DNA of 64,000 bases from positions 62,001-126,000 of the forward strand of contig NZ_BSSV01000006.1 in the NCBI RefSeq assembly GCF_030161435.1. The letters are read 5' to 3'. Shown piece by piece: positions 1 through 7,155 of this stretch. A program made the position numbers and the translations under genes. Below the pieces are notes generated by a model. The model saw nothing but the letters and a program-made list of their open reading frames with translations. It was not told the DNA's origin and did not search any database. How positions within the stretch are numbered: position 1 is the first letter of the stretch; the number at the start of each line of letters is the position of its first letter. The DNA comes from Thalassotalea loyana (GTDB lineage Bacteria; Pseudomonadota; Gammaproteobacteria; Enterobacterales; Alteromonadaceae).

Positions 1-1
1 T

Positions 2-1876
2 GCTGAATACCAATTTGAACCACAGTATTTAACTGTTAAGTCATATGCGACTCAGGATAGATCCATTTCTATCAACGGCTTACAAATCGGCAATTATCGT
101 ATTCGCTTAGTGGCCAAAAATAGAAGTGGCCGCCAAAAAGTGGCCACCATCGCGTTAGTCATTAATAATGAGCCGATTACGAACCCTGCTCGTTTTACCT
201 GGCGAAAATATAAAGTGCGTCTTGAGCAACCATACATGACGGACGACCCAACGGGTGCGATTTATGAAGGTATTGCCGAGCATCAAATATCACCAATTGA
301 AAGTGATGATCCAGATGATTATGTTTGGCGAAAAATTGGCTTTGATATTACCAAAGAGCGAACGCCGATCGCGATGTATTACTTTGAAACCAATTTAACA
401 GCCTGGTCAGATAGCGAAGCCTTAGCAGGTTTACGAGAAGCATTAGAAGATCCGACAGCACTTCCGATACATGGTGACCGTATCGTATTGGTAAATGAGG
501 ATGCTAACTATGACGAAGGTAAATGGTATCACGAGGATAGCGGTTGGACAGGTTATGTATGGAAAGCGCCAAAGGGAAACCGATCTTATTTTCCAAAACC
601 AGTGAAATCGCTTGGCAAACTGACAAATTTAAAGCCAGTATTGAACGCGAGTATAGTATTGAACCTTGATGGAACACTGGCCTCAGAGGATGAAAATGGC
701 AACCCGGTTAACCTAGGGTTAGTGAACAAAGCAGGCTTAGGCTTGGCCAATGTAGAAAACAAATCGAGTGCTCAAATTAGAGGTGAATTAAGCCAAGATA
801 ATATCTTAAATGCAGGTGGCGAAACACCTACAGGTGCTCAAGATAAAGCCAATAGCGCATTGAATAATGCGAAAGCGTATGCCGACACAAAAGGCGAAAA
901 TGTCACGCTGTATACTATAGAAGGTTTAGCACCGCACGTTATGCCTAGTGGCTCGCCATTTGCCAAAGGCTTTGCTACATCGGTTGCTTTATACCATTAT
1001 TCTTCAGCCAGTGACCTTATCCCTGTTAGACGCGGTGAACAACTCCATTTAGAAATATGGGCTAAACAACTTGGCACTACTGCTCGCGCGTATATGGGAA
1101 TTGAGCGATACGACAGAAACAAAAAGCCTATATCAAGTAATTCGGGATGCGTATATGTTGGGCTTGCTAATACGCTCATTGCGCAATCATGGACGAAGTA
1201 TACTGGCTCAACAACTTTACCTTTAACACACTCGCCATATAACGGTTCAGACGGCCAAGAAGTTTGCTTTGTTCGCGTTAGGCTTTTATTCAATTACCAA
1301 ACCACAGGCCAAGCCTATTATTCTGGCTTTAGATTGTATCGTCATTTAGATAAGAATCAGGTTGGTCTTGATAAGGTAGAAAATAAGTCAAGCGAAACTA
1401 TTCGTGATGAATTGACAAATGAGAATATTAAATCAGCTACCGGTTGGCAAGATACTCCGGAAAGTGGTGCAACTAAAAACACCGGCGCGTTAGCGAATCA
1501 AGACAATCTTTACGACCAAACACAGATCCCGATGGTTAATTCAGCAGGAGCACTCGTTACAATTAGTGGCTTATCAATTACCGCAACAACCGATTGGGAA
1601 GGTATTGCGTCACAAATCACCATCAGCGCCCACACCGTAAGGTTCGGCCATGCCGAAATAACTTATAACGCAGGAACGGCTTGGCAAAGCGCAAATAAGC
1701 TCGTTTATATCTATTGTGATGATCCTAGTTATGCGGGTGGTGGGGTCTCTTATATTGCAACACAAAACAAAATCGATTTAACAAAAAATGTTGGCCGTCG
1801 CTATGTGGGCAAAATTTTTACACCGGGCGCAAATGGTAACGGCGGTGGAAGTGCTGGCGGCGGATTACAACCATAA
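2..1876 (+). CDS. Phage tail tip / tail fibre protein, C-terminal part (5' truncated)
   Basis: The reading frame is open back to base 2, so the gene begins before the window; the GTG at 110 is an internal codon. The visible start (QIGNYRIRLVAKNRSG) resembles the last strands of a fibronectin type III domain, as found in lambda gpJ-like host-specificity proteins. Two copies of a short motif, VENKSS-x2-IR-x-EL, occur around residues 250 and 465, each followed by an NI/NE segment. This motif style is common in siphovirus tail fibres as a linker between modules. The middle (about residues 330-455) looks like a beta-sandwich carbohydrate-binding module, and the C-terminus is glycine-rich. The role is probably receptor recognition at the tail tip. 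The family call is by resemblance; domain limits are inferred. Confidence 0.7.
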   Translation, partial: AEYQFEPQYLTVKSYATQDRSISINGLQIGNYRIRLVAKNRSGRQKVATIALVINNEPITNPARFTWRKYKVRLEQPYMTDDPTGAIYEGIAEHQISPIESDDPDDYVWRKIGFDITKERTPIAMYYFETNLTAWSDSEALAGLREALEDPTALPIHGDRIVLVNEDANYDEGKWYHEDSGWTGYVWKAPKGNRSYFPKPVKSLGKLTNLKPVLNASIVLNLDGTLASEDENGNPVNLGLVNKAGLGLANVENKSSAQIRGELSQDNILNAGGETPTGAQDKANSALNNAKAYADTKGENVTLYTIEGLAPHVMPSGSPFAKGFATSVALYHYSSASDLIPVRRGEQLHLEIWAKQLGTTARAYMGIERYDRNKKPISSNSGCVYVGLANTLIAQSWTKYTGSTTLPLTHSPYNGSDGQEVCFVRVRLLFNYQTTGQAYYSGFRLYRHLDKNQVGLDKVENKSSETIRDELTNENIKSATGWQDTPESGATKNTGALANQDNLYDQTQIPMVNSAGALVTISGLSITATTDWEGIASQITISAHTVRFGHAEITYNAGTAWQSANKLVYIYCDDPSYAGGGVSYIATQNKIDLTKNVGRRYVGKIFTPGANGNGGGSAGGGLQP

Positions 1877-1889
1877 GGATTTACTATTC

Positions 1890-2282
1890 ATGTCATTAGT
1901 CTATCAATTAAATACATCATTCAACCAACTGGCCGAAGGTGAAAAAGTTTTCGATATAATCGATGGTACTTATGTTGGGAAAAAAGTAAAAATTGGCATT
2001 TTACGTCAGGATATAGACCAGGACGAAAACGGCACAATTGATCACATTGCAATTGTGATCAGAGCGCAATTTATTGACGATAACGGCGCTTGTTTAGTCT
2101 CAAGTACCGGCGTTAAGTATGAGATCCCATCTTTTACGAATACCGTTCCTTTAGCGTTAATTGCAGAAACGAGTTTTACCATTACAGATTTACTAACCAC
2201 AGCAACCAACCAGGCCATTGAACGCGTTGTGAATCACCACGCGGCAATTGACGCCTGGGCTCAATTACCTTCACAAGCCTAA
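1890..2282 (+). CDS. Phage-associated hypothetical protein
   Basis: This is a 130-residue protein starting at the ATG at 1890, 13 bases after the tail-tip gene and preceded by an AAGGAT ribosome-binding site; a longer frame reaching into the upstream gene is ignored. No family is recognised. It is soluble-looking, with no signal or membrane segment. A DQDENGTIDHIAIVI stretch resembles an acidic calcium-binding-like loop followed by a beta strand, and the C-terminus is helical. Its position right after the fibre gene suggests a tail accessory or chaperone role, but that is inference from context only. Confidence 0.6.
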   Translation: MSLVYQLNTSFNQLAEGEKVFDIIDGTYVGKKVKIGILRQDIDQDENGTIDHIAIVIRAQFIDDNGACLVSSTGVKYEIPSFTNTVPLALIAETSFTITDLLTTATNQAIERVVNHHAAIDAWAQLPSQA

Positions 2283-2292
2283 GGAGAGGTTT

Positions 2293-2625
2293 ATGCCAAT
2301 TTTTAAAGTGTTTCAACAATTGCTCGGTTATGTGCTTATTGGGTTACCCATGAGCTTGCTGATGTTACCGAGTTTGATTGCCTTTAACAGGTCAACACAT
2401 ATCAAGCGCAGCTGGTTAGCACTCGATATTTTTATCGCTACACTTGCCCATGGCACGTTACGAAGGACAATTTCAGGCTTAACAGGCGAACGTATGCACA
2501 AGCAAAAACGATACTACTACCAAGCGCTCGTTATCGACTTTCTAGCCAAACTTGTTGGCGATGGTCCAAACCACTGTTATCGCGCCTATTTATGGGAGCA
2601 ACGACAAGGTCTTGTCAATGCATAG
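2293..2625 (+). CDS. Small phage-associated membrane protein
   Basis: This is a 110-residue protein starting at the ATG at 2293, after an AAGGAGAGG Shine-Dalgarno; the longer upstream frame would overlap the previous gene. A hydrophobic stretch at about residues 10-28 (YVLIGLPMSLLMLPSLIAF) is followed by a second moderately hydrophobic segment and a basic, aromatic C-terminal half (HKQKRYYYQ). It may be an inner-membrane protein. Small membrane proteins near tail genes can be holins or superinfection-exclusion factors, but no lysis gene lies beside it, so no function is assigned. Confidence 0.55.
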   Translation: MPIFKVFQQLLGYVLIGLPMSLLMLPSLIAFNRSTHIKRSWLALDIFIATLAHGTLRRTISGLTGERMHKQKRYYYQALVIDFLAKLVGDGPNHCYRAYLWEQRQGLVNA

Positions 2626-2923
2626 CTTTCTTGCCTTGGAGATGGCCTTAATTCCACAAAGCACCAAAGATAATGTGCCAACCTTTTGGCAAGGCCGCTT
2701 TAGCAATGATGGTACTCTAATGTTAATCGATGGGTATAACGAAAATGGCGAATTAACACACCCGAGTATTGTTTTACTCGCATGGCTGCAATGGTCTTCC
2801 GAACCCGAAGCAATAATGCAAACACTACTTGCTACGGCAATTGAATATAGTAAAACGCAGTTTAGAGCTCTAACAATTGATCCGACGTCAAAATGGTTTG
2901 TCGACATGAGTGAGGACGTATAA
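2618..2923 (+). CDS. Phage-associated hypothetical protein
   Basis: This is a 101-residue protein. The ATG at 2618 lies inside the end of the preceding gene (8-base overlap) behind an AAGGT motif, which suggests translational coupling; an upstream in-frame start at 2552 would give an implausibly long overlap. Its stop codon overlaps the start of the next gene by one base (TAATG). No family is recognised. It has no membrane segment and a mixed alpha/beta composition. It is part of the fibre-accessory cluster. Confidence 0.55.
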   Translation: MHSFLALEMALIPQSTKDNVPTFWQGRFSNDGTLMLIDGYNENGELTHPSIVLLAWLQWSSEPEAIMQTLLATAIEYSKTQFRALTIDPTSKWFVDMSEDV

Positions 2924-4254
2924 TGGCTGATGCGCTCAGACTTGACGGTGGTAACGACCATCTTGTTACCAAGCAATTTGGATTAAATGTAGGTTGTATT
3001 CTTGAAGCTAAATTTAGAATGCTATCCAACCAAGCTTTCGCGTTTATCTCTGCCGGAAAGTCGGCTACTAATGCATATGTTCGCTGGAATGGCTCAACGC
3101 TACGAGCACGAGGTAGTGTTACTGGCGCAACAGTTGCCGTACCAGGTGGCATAGATATCACTGATGGGCAGTGGCACATACTGCAACTTCATGTTGGTGC
3201 AACCAGTCATAAGTTTAATGTCGATGGAGTAGATACAGCGAATATTTCCGGAAACGTGTCATCACCTTTGCACACGACTATTGCTGCCTTTTATAACTCT
3301 TTTTTTGATGGCGATATTGAATACATCAAGATCACCAATAATAGTGGTGAAGAAAGAAACTGGGATGCTAAATCATCAACATTTGGTCCTGGTTCAACGG
3401 TGTTAGTCGATACAATTGCTGGAGAGCATGCGACAGGCATTGGTTTTCCAACAGATGGTAGCCAATGGATTGTCATTGGTGGCGCCCAACAAATCGAATA
3501 CGCTGATATGTCGGTCGCCTGTAGTATCGAATCAATGGCACTAAATATTAGCACTAGCATTGCATATAAGAACGCGAGCATTTCTTCTTTTGTTCAGTCA
3601 TTGAGTTTGCAGCGTAAAGCGATATTAGCCTACGGTAATTCAAACATTAGCTGTGTCATAACAAATGTTGATGCGAGTCGAACGACGAGCGTAACCTATA
3701 AAGGACTTGAACTATCAACATTAATAAAAGGGTATGAAGTATCTCGCTATACCACACTCGACTACGAAGATAGTGATTGTGCAACGATAATTGACAATAT
3801 TGTGCTTAGCACAGCCAACAACATCCAACTTGAATACACAAACACTCGTGTAGCAACAGCAATTGAAACTGTTGAGTTGATGCGTAAAACAGCTATTAAC
3901 TACATTGATGGCGTTATTCATTCATCAATAGATAATAAAAACATTTCGTCAAATATAACCTTGAGTTATCAAAAGGCGACAATTGCAAGCAAGATTGAAA
4001 GAAAGTCACTCAGCCGAAAAACCCTATTGGATTATGGGATGACTAACCTAAATTCTGAAATTGAAAATTTGGATATTACTAGGTTTACATCGCTTAGTTA
4101 TATCGACTCTACCATTATTAGCAATATCGATAATGTGGTTTTAGTAAACGAAACCATGCCTGATTTTGATGACGATGATTTAACTTTATTTAGTGCCACG
4201 TTTCACTACCAACTCCTTAATAACACAACTCACTTTGAGGTAATTAAAGCATGA
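2923..4254 (+). CDS. LamG-like lectin-fold phage protein with ten 22-residue repeats
   Basis: The protein has 443 residues. Residues 1 to about 190 look like a concanavalin A/LamG-type beta-sandwich: an opening MADALRLDGGNDHL, a strand pattern around DGQWHILQLHV, and a late DGDIEYIKI strand are typical. Residues 193-414 are ten tandem repeats of 22 residues (one of 24), each starting with Tyr and following roughly Y-x4-[IVL]-x-[ST]-x-I-[ED]-x4-[LI]-S-R-x-[TI]-x-[LI]-x. The C-terminal 29 residues are acidic and then non-repetitive. The repeats suggest a regular fibrous shaft (beta-solenoid or trimeric beta-fibre) joined to a sugar-binding head. It is probably a virion adhesin or side fibre. 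The gene overlaps its neighbours by one and four bases. Confidence 0.65.
   Translation: MADALRLDGGNDHLVTKQFGLNVGCILEAKFRMLSNQAFAFISAGKSATNAYVRWNGSTLRARGSVTGATVAVPGGIDITDGQWHILQLHVGATSHKFNVDGVDTANISGNVSSPLHTTIAAFYNSFFDGDIEYIKITNNSGEERNWDAKSSTFGPGSTVLVDTIAGEHATGIGFPTDGSQWIVIGGAQQIEYADMSVACSIESMALNISTSIAYKNASISSFVQSLSLQRKAILAYGNSNISCVITNVDASRTTSVTYKGLELSTLIKGYEVSRYTTLDYEDSDCATIIDNIVLSTANNIQLEYTNTRVATAIETVELMRKTAINYIDGVIHSSIDNKNISSNITLSYQKATIASKIERKSLSRKTLLDYGMTNLNSEIENLDITRFTSLSYIDSTIISNIDNVVLVNETMPDFDDDDLTLFSATFHYQLLNNTTHFEVIKA
3499..4164 (+). repeat. Ten tandem 66-bp coding repeats (22-residue units)
   Basis: Each unit begins with a TAT/TAC Tyr codon at fixed 66-bp spacing; unit five is 72 bp. 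DNA identity between units is low but the protein pattern holds, so the repeats are old and kept by selection on structure rather than recently duplicated. Confidence 0.8.
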
Positions 4255-4616
4255 CAAAATTTATACATGATGAAGTACTTGATGCTCCAATAGATAAAAT
4301 CATAGCAGAAGCAGATAGAGTTATTTGGATAGACACCTTTTCAAATGACTATACGACTATCACCACAAATGCCATAGGTTCATATATACCAACAATCACC
4401 AAAGCCAATGGTGACACATCTGGCCGCAAAGGCACGATTCAAGCTTCCTCTGGAATTTCAGTTGATGCCGATGGAACATTTAATCACTTCGCTGTGGTGG
4501 ATGACGATGCGTCTAAAGTGCTATATGTTGGTGAAGCTGGCGCAAGCAAGCCACTAACGGTTGGCGACACCGTCGACGCACCAGCGACTGATATAGAGTT
4601 TTCTGACCCATCGTAA
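4251..4616 (+). CDS. Phage-associated hypothetical protein
   Basis: This is a 121-residue protein. Its ATG overlaps the stop of the LamG-like gene (ATGA), so the two are probably translated together. It has no signal or membrane segment. The second half is beta-rich and Gly/Ala-rich with several Asp-rich turns (VDADGTFNHFAVVDDDASK), like a small virion decoration or fibre-tip domain. No named family is recognised; a structural role is inferred from context. Confidence 0.55.
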   Translation: MTKFIHDEVLDAPIDKIIAEADRVIWIDTFSNDYTTITTNAIGSYIPTITKANGDTSGRKGTIQASSGISVDADGTFNHFAVVDDDASKVLYVGEAGASKPLTVGDTVDAPATDIEFSDPS

Positions 4617-4626
4617 GGATTGAGCC

Positions 4627-4956
4627 ATGCTAAATGAAATCATCTACCTTGGCAGTGACAATGAAATAGAGTTGATCATCAGCCAAAAAGGCGGTGACAA
4701 AATCAATTTTATTTCAGCTGGCACTACTCGAATGGAACTAACCCTTGGCGACATAATCGTTAACAGTGACACAAGTAGGTTAAACTACTTCAACGACGGC
4801 CGTGTCGTATTAAAGCTAGGCGACGTTCCAGGATTGGATGTAAAGCAGAAACTACCAGTTAAACTAAAAGTATTCGATCCTGCCCATCCAAAGGGACAAA
4901 CAATAATACATCCCATGATGCATAAAAGTAAGCTCACTCTTTTAACTACAGAGTAA
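4627..4956 (+). CDS. Phage-associated hypothetical protein, last gene of the cluster
   Basis: This is a 109-residue, beta-rich protein with an AAGGAT-type ribosome-binding site just before the ATG. It looks like a small beta-sandwich (a series of alternating strands ending LPVKLKVFDPAHPKG). Its size and strand pattern are reminiscent of baseplate or tail accessory domains, but no family can be named. A strong terminator follows two bases after the stop, marking the end of the operon. Confidence 0.55.
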   Translation: MLNEIIYLGSDNEIELIISQKGGDKINFISAGTTRMELTLGDIIVNSDTSRLNYFNDGRVVLKLGDVPGLDVKQKLPVKLKVFDPAHPKGQTIIHPMMHKSKLTLLTTE

Positions 4957-4958
4957 AC

Positions 4959-4992
4959 AAAAGCCTTTGGCTCAACACCAAAGGCTTTTTAT
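4959..4992 (+). terminator. Rho-independent terminator ending the phage tail operon
   Basis: A perfect 12-bp stem (AAAAGCCTTTGG, 4959-4970; CCAAAGGCTTTT, 4978-4989) encloses a 7-base loop and continues into a T-rich tail. Confidence 0.9.
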
Positions 4993-5023
4993 TATCCGCA
5001 ACGCTCTTTCAAATAATCAAAAA

Positions 5024-5050
5024 CGCAGTTTTCGCAGTTTTCGCAGTTTT
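5024..5050. repeat. Three tandem copies of CGCAGTTTT
   Basis: Three exact 9-bp units lie head to tail just outside the phage terminator, and a degenerate AAGTTTTCGCG follows at about 5057. The array could mark the prophage edge or be a simple slippage repeat; no second copy was seen elsewhere in the window. Confidence 0.7.
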
Positions 5051-5200
5051 ACTCAAAAGTTTTCGCGCCCCGCATCACTTTTTTGTTTGCAGAACAAATA
5101 ACAAACGACAGATCCATTTTGTTTGCACATTTGAATGCTAACCTTCGCGCAATTGGTAAATATTTTCTATTTAAGATTGGAGTATGGGGTAGTGTTAAAT

Positions 5201-5794
5201 ATGAAAGGTCTATTAGCTTGTATATTGCTTGTTGTTACGATGAACAATGCACACGCAGGCTTAATTTTGTTCGATGATCGCGACGCGTTTGAATTAGCTG
5301 TTGCGGAACAGCTTAGTTTTGAAGGTTTTAATGTAAAAGGCGTAACGAATCCTGATTTCGATTTTGTATCTGGTAAAAAAGGGTTTTCGTCGTCGAGCAG
5401 CCAAATCAGTGAGGGCGATTACTCAATTAAAGTCATGGAGAAAAATACCCTAACACTGAACTTCAATTATGATGTGTTTGCCTTCGGTTTTGATGTTAAT
5501 GAACTCAATGCAACAAACCTCAATTATGTAGATAGCGCAGGCAATGAAATACTTGATGCACTTAAAGTTACCGATATTTGGTATGAAAGCACCTTTTTCG
5601 GCGTATTGAGTGATACAGCGATTACGTCGTTTTCACTAGTAGGTTCAGGTTCAAGTTCTGCATCATACGGTTTTGACGCACTAAGCTACACGGCAAACCC
5701 AGTGACTGTTAGTGAGCCAAACACGATTCACTTAATCTTTTTAGCGATCTTGCTAATGTTGATCACAAATCAATTACGCAAAAAGCTGAATTAG
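5201..5794 (+). CDS. Secreted protein with PEP-CTERM-like sorting tail
   Basis: This is a 197-residue protein. The start at 5201 is chosen because it opens directly into a signal peptide (MKGLLACILLVVTMNNAHA) and has a GGAG-type site upstream. The mature part is beta-rich with a Ser-rich middle, in the style of secreted PEP-CTERM proteins (F-x-R-x-AF near the N-terminus, then FEGF). The C-terminus is SEPN, a hydrophobic helix, then RKK, matching the PEP-CTERM plan with SEP in place of PEP. Such proteins are cut and exported by an exosortase, which is not in this window. The last codons and the stop form one arm and loop of a terminator shared with the convergent tautomerase gene. Confidence 0.7.
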   Translation: MKGLLACILLVVTMNNAHAGLILFDDRDAFELAVAEQLSFEGFNVKGVTNPDFDFVSGKKGFSSSSSQISEGDYSIKVMEKNTLTLNFNYDVFAFGFDVNELNATNLNYVDSAGNEILDALKVTDIWYESTFFGVLSDTAITSFSLVGSGSSSASYGFDALSYTANPVTVSEPNTIHLIFLAILLMLITNQLRKKLN

Positions 5795-5814
5795 TTTTAC
5801 TGATTCAGCTTTTT
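5780..5814. terminator. Bidirectional terminator overlapping both gene ends
   Basis: Perfect 12-bp arms (AAAAAGCTGAAT, 5780-5791; ATTCAGCTTTTT, 5803-5814) enclose an 11-base loop holding both stop codons. Each arm is coding: read from either strand it encodes the K-K-L-N end of a protein. A-tracts and T-tracts allow termination in both directions. Confidence 0.85.
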
Positions 5815-5997
5815 CCAATCATCAGTTAAAAGCCCAGAATACCCCCAATTCTCTTCGTCAATTTCTTGAATGACAATATGGGTATATTCGGGCTTTTTAT
5901 TAAGTACGCGATTAAGTGATTGGGTAATGTCCTTTACAAGCTCGGCCTTTTGATCACGCGTTGCTCCTTTAGTGATTTGTACGTTTACGTATGGCAT
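5797..5997 (-). CDS. 4-oxalocrotonate tautomerase family enzyme
   Basis: This is a 66-residue protein, the usual size of the short 4-oxalocrotonate tautomerase class. Pro follows the initiator Met and would become the N-terminal catalytic base; the opening MPYVNVQITKGATRDQK and the later NWGYSGLL segment are characteristic. Such enzymes act in the cytoplasm as small oligomers and tautomerise 2-hydroxymuconate-like substrates, but many family members have unknown substrates, and no aromatic-degradation genes are nearby. It converges on the PEP-CTERM-like gene and shares its terminator. Confidence 0.85.
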   Translation of the reverse strand: MPYVNVQITKGATRDQKAELVKDITQSLNRVLNKKPEYTHIVIQEIDEENWGYSGLLTDDWKKLNQ

Positions 5998-6060
5998 CCA
6001 TTATCTTCCTTTCCTCGTTATTCTAACGCTATTATTTAGTCCCGATCATCTAAAGTAAAC

Positions 6061-6105
6061 TAGCAATCTGCACATTGCTATTGCAATTCGCATTGATAAT
6101 TGCAA
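6061..6105. promoter_or_regulatory. Two adjacent perfect inverted repeats (candidate operator)
   Basis: TAGCAAT-N6-ATTGCTA (6061-6080) is directly followed by TTGCAATT-N9-AATTGCAA (6081-6105). The pair lies between the divergent tautomerase (start 5997) and lectin-like gene (start 6262). ATTGC/GCAAT half-sites recur five times or so. It could be a transcription-factor binding cluster; no factor is identified. Confidence 0.45.
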
Positions 6106-6261
6106 ATCAATGTACGAAATAAAGTAACTTAGACCTTTATCAGGTGGCAATTAGTTAAACTAAACAATGGCTTATCGATATTAATATTGACGTTGAATAA
6201 AGCTGGCCTAGTTATCGCTTCTATTACTGTGAGGAATTACGGTGATAAGGGTGGTGTTGTA

Positions 6262-7101
6262 ATGAAACGCTTATACGTTGCACTGATATCGTTATTGGTT
6301 AATGCTGATGTAATAGCTGAAGAACTTGAGTTTTATGACTTTTCTGATGTTACTAACATAACGCTTAACGGCAGAGCACTTGACTTAAATCCTAATAATG
6401 ATGGTGCACTTAGCTTAACAGATGATTTATGGCAATCGAGTAGTGCGTTGTTTACACAGGCACTTACCCTCGATAACCTCGCATCATTTAGCGCAGCCTT
6501 CCAATTTCAAATAACTGACCCACAAGGCATCTATGATAATGACGGGCAGGGTGCTGATGGCATAACTTTTATCGTCCAGGCAAATCCGAATAGCGTCGGC
6601 CAATTTGGTGGGGGAATAGGGTATCAAGGGTTAACAAATAGCGTCGCCGTTGAACTCGATACATGGCGAAATCCTGCGTTTGATGGTAACAGCGGGAACC
6701 ACGTTGCTATCAATAAAGATGGAAACATGCAGCCTGTTGTTCTAGCTGATATCGATAACAGAATGAATAATGGTGAGTTATGGTCAGTTTGGGTCGATTA
6801 TGATGGCCTAAACGAAATAATGGAGGTTAGGGTCGCGGAGAACAATGTCCGACCTAAACAAGCAAAGTTAAGTGCTAACATTGACCTTCAAGAAACGTTA
6901 GGTACGTCCATCGCCTATGTTGGTTTTACCTCAGGAACAGGAGCTGCAGGAGGTGACCATGATATTGTTAACCTGCAATTCTATGATGACTATAACCCCG
7001 TTACAGTGATAACTGTCGACGAGCCAGATACTAGGATTCTGTTTGCTTTGAGTATAGGGATGTTCGTTATATTTGGTAGGTTACCTAACCGAATGGCATA
7101 G
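6262..7101 (+). CDS. Secreted L-type lectin-domain protein with PEP-CTERM-like tail
   Basis: This is a 279-residue protein. The start at 6262 is preferred to the in-frame start at 6187 because it opens into a signal-like segment (MKRLYVALISLLVNADVIAE). Residues about 25-240 match the legume/L-type lectin plan: an early DFSD strand, a central GADGITFIVQ, then SVAVELDTW with a nearby N-x-GNHVAI segment, which in this family holds the metal and sugar site. The C-terminus is DEPD, a hydrophobic helix, and then R-x4-R, a divergent PEP-CTERM signal. It is probably an exported, surface-anchored sugar-binding protein. It is the second protein of this type within 2 kb. Confidence 0.7.
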   Translation: MKRLYVALISLLVNADVIAEELEFYDFSDVTNITLNGRALDLNPNNDGALSLTDDLWQSSSALFTQALTLDNLASFSAAFQFQITDPQGIYDNDGQGADGITFIVQANPNSVGQFGGGIGYQGLTNSVAVELDTWRNPAFDGNSGNHVAINKDGNMQPVVLADIDNRMNNGELWSVWVDYDGLNEIMEVRVAENNVRPKQAKLSANIDLQETLGTSIAYVGFTSGTGAAGGDHDIVNLQFYDDYNPVTVITVDEPDTRILFALSIGMFVIFGRLPNRMA

Positions 7102-7113
7102 TGTCATATAAAT

Positions 7114-7141
7114 AAAAAGGCAGCCTAATAGCTGCCTTTTT
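7114..7141. terminator. Bidirectional terminator between the lectin gene and leucine dehydrogenase
   Basis: A perfect 11-bp stem AAAAAGGCAGC / GCTGCCTTTTT with a 6-base loop sits between two convergent genes. Confidence 0.9.
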
Positions 7142-7155
7142 GAATCAAACGTTCT

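Larger units (their letters stand above)
1..4993 (+). mobile_element. Right-hand (tail-fibre) end of a prophage or phage-derived island
   Basis: Seven same-strand genes are packed with short gaps or overlaps and end at a strong terminator. The first is the C-terminal part of a tail-tip/fibre-like protein and another is a LamG-like protein with a repeat shaft. The rest are small proteins of the kind found after tail-tip genes in siphovirus-like prophages. No integrase, capsid, terminase or lysis gene is visible, and the left part lies outside the window. The nearest tyrosine recombinase, at about 44 kb, is separated by housekeeping genes and probably does not belong to this element. Whether the prophage is intact cannot be judged here. 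Confidence 0.7.

Noticed and set aside
997-1293. Minus-strand gene inside the tail-tip gene
   Set aside because: It is fully antisense to a clear coding frame, with no ribosome-binding site or recognisable motif.
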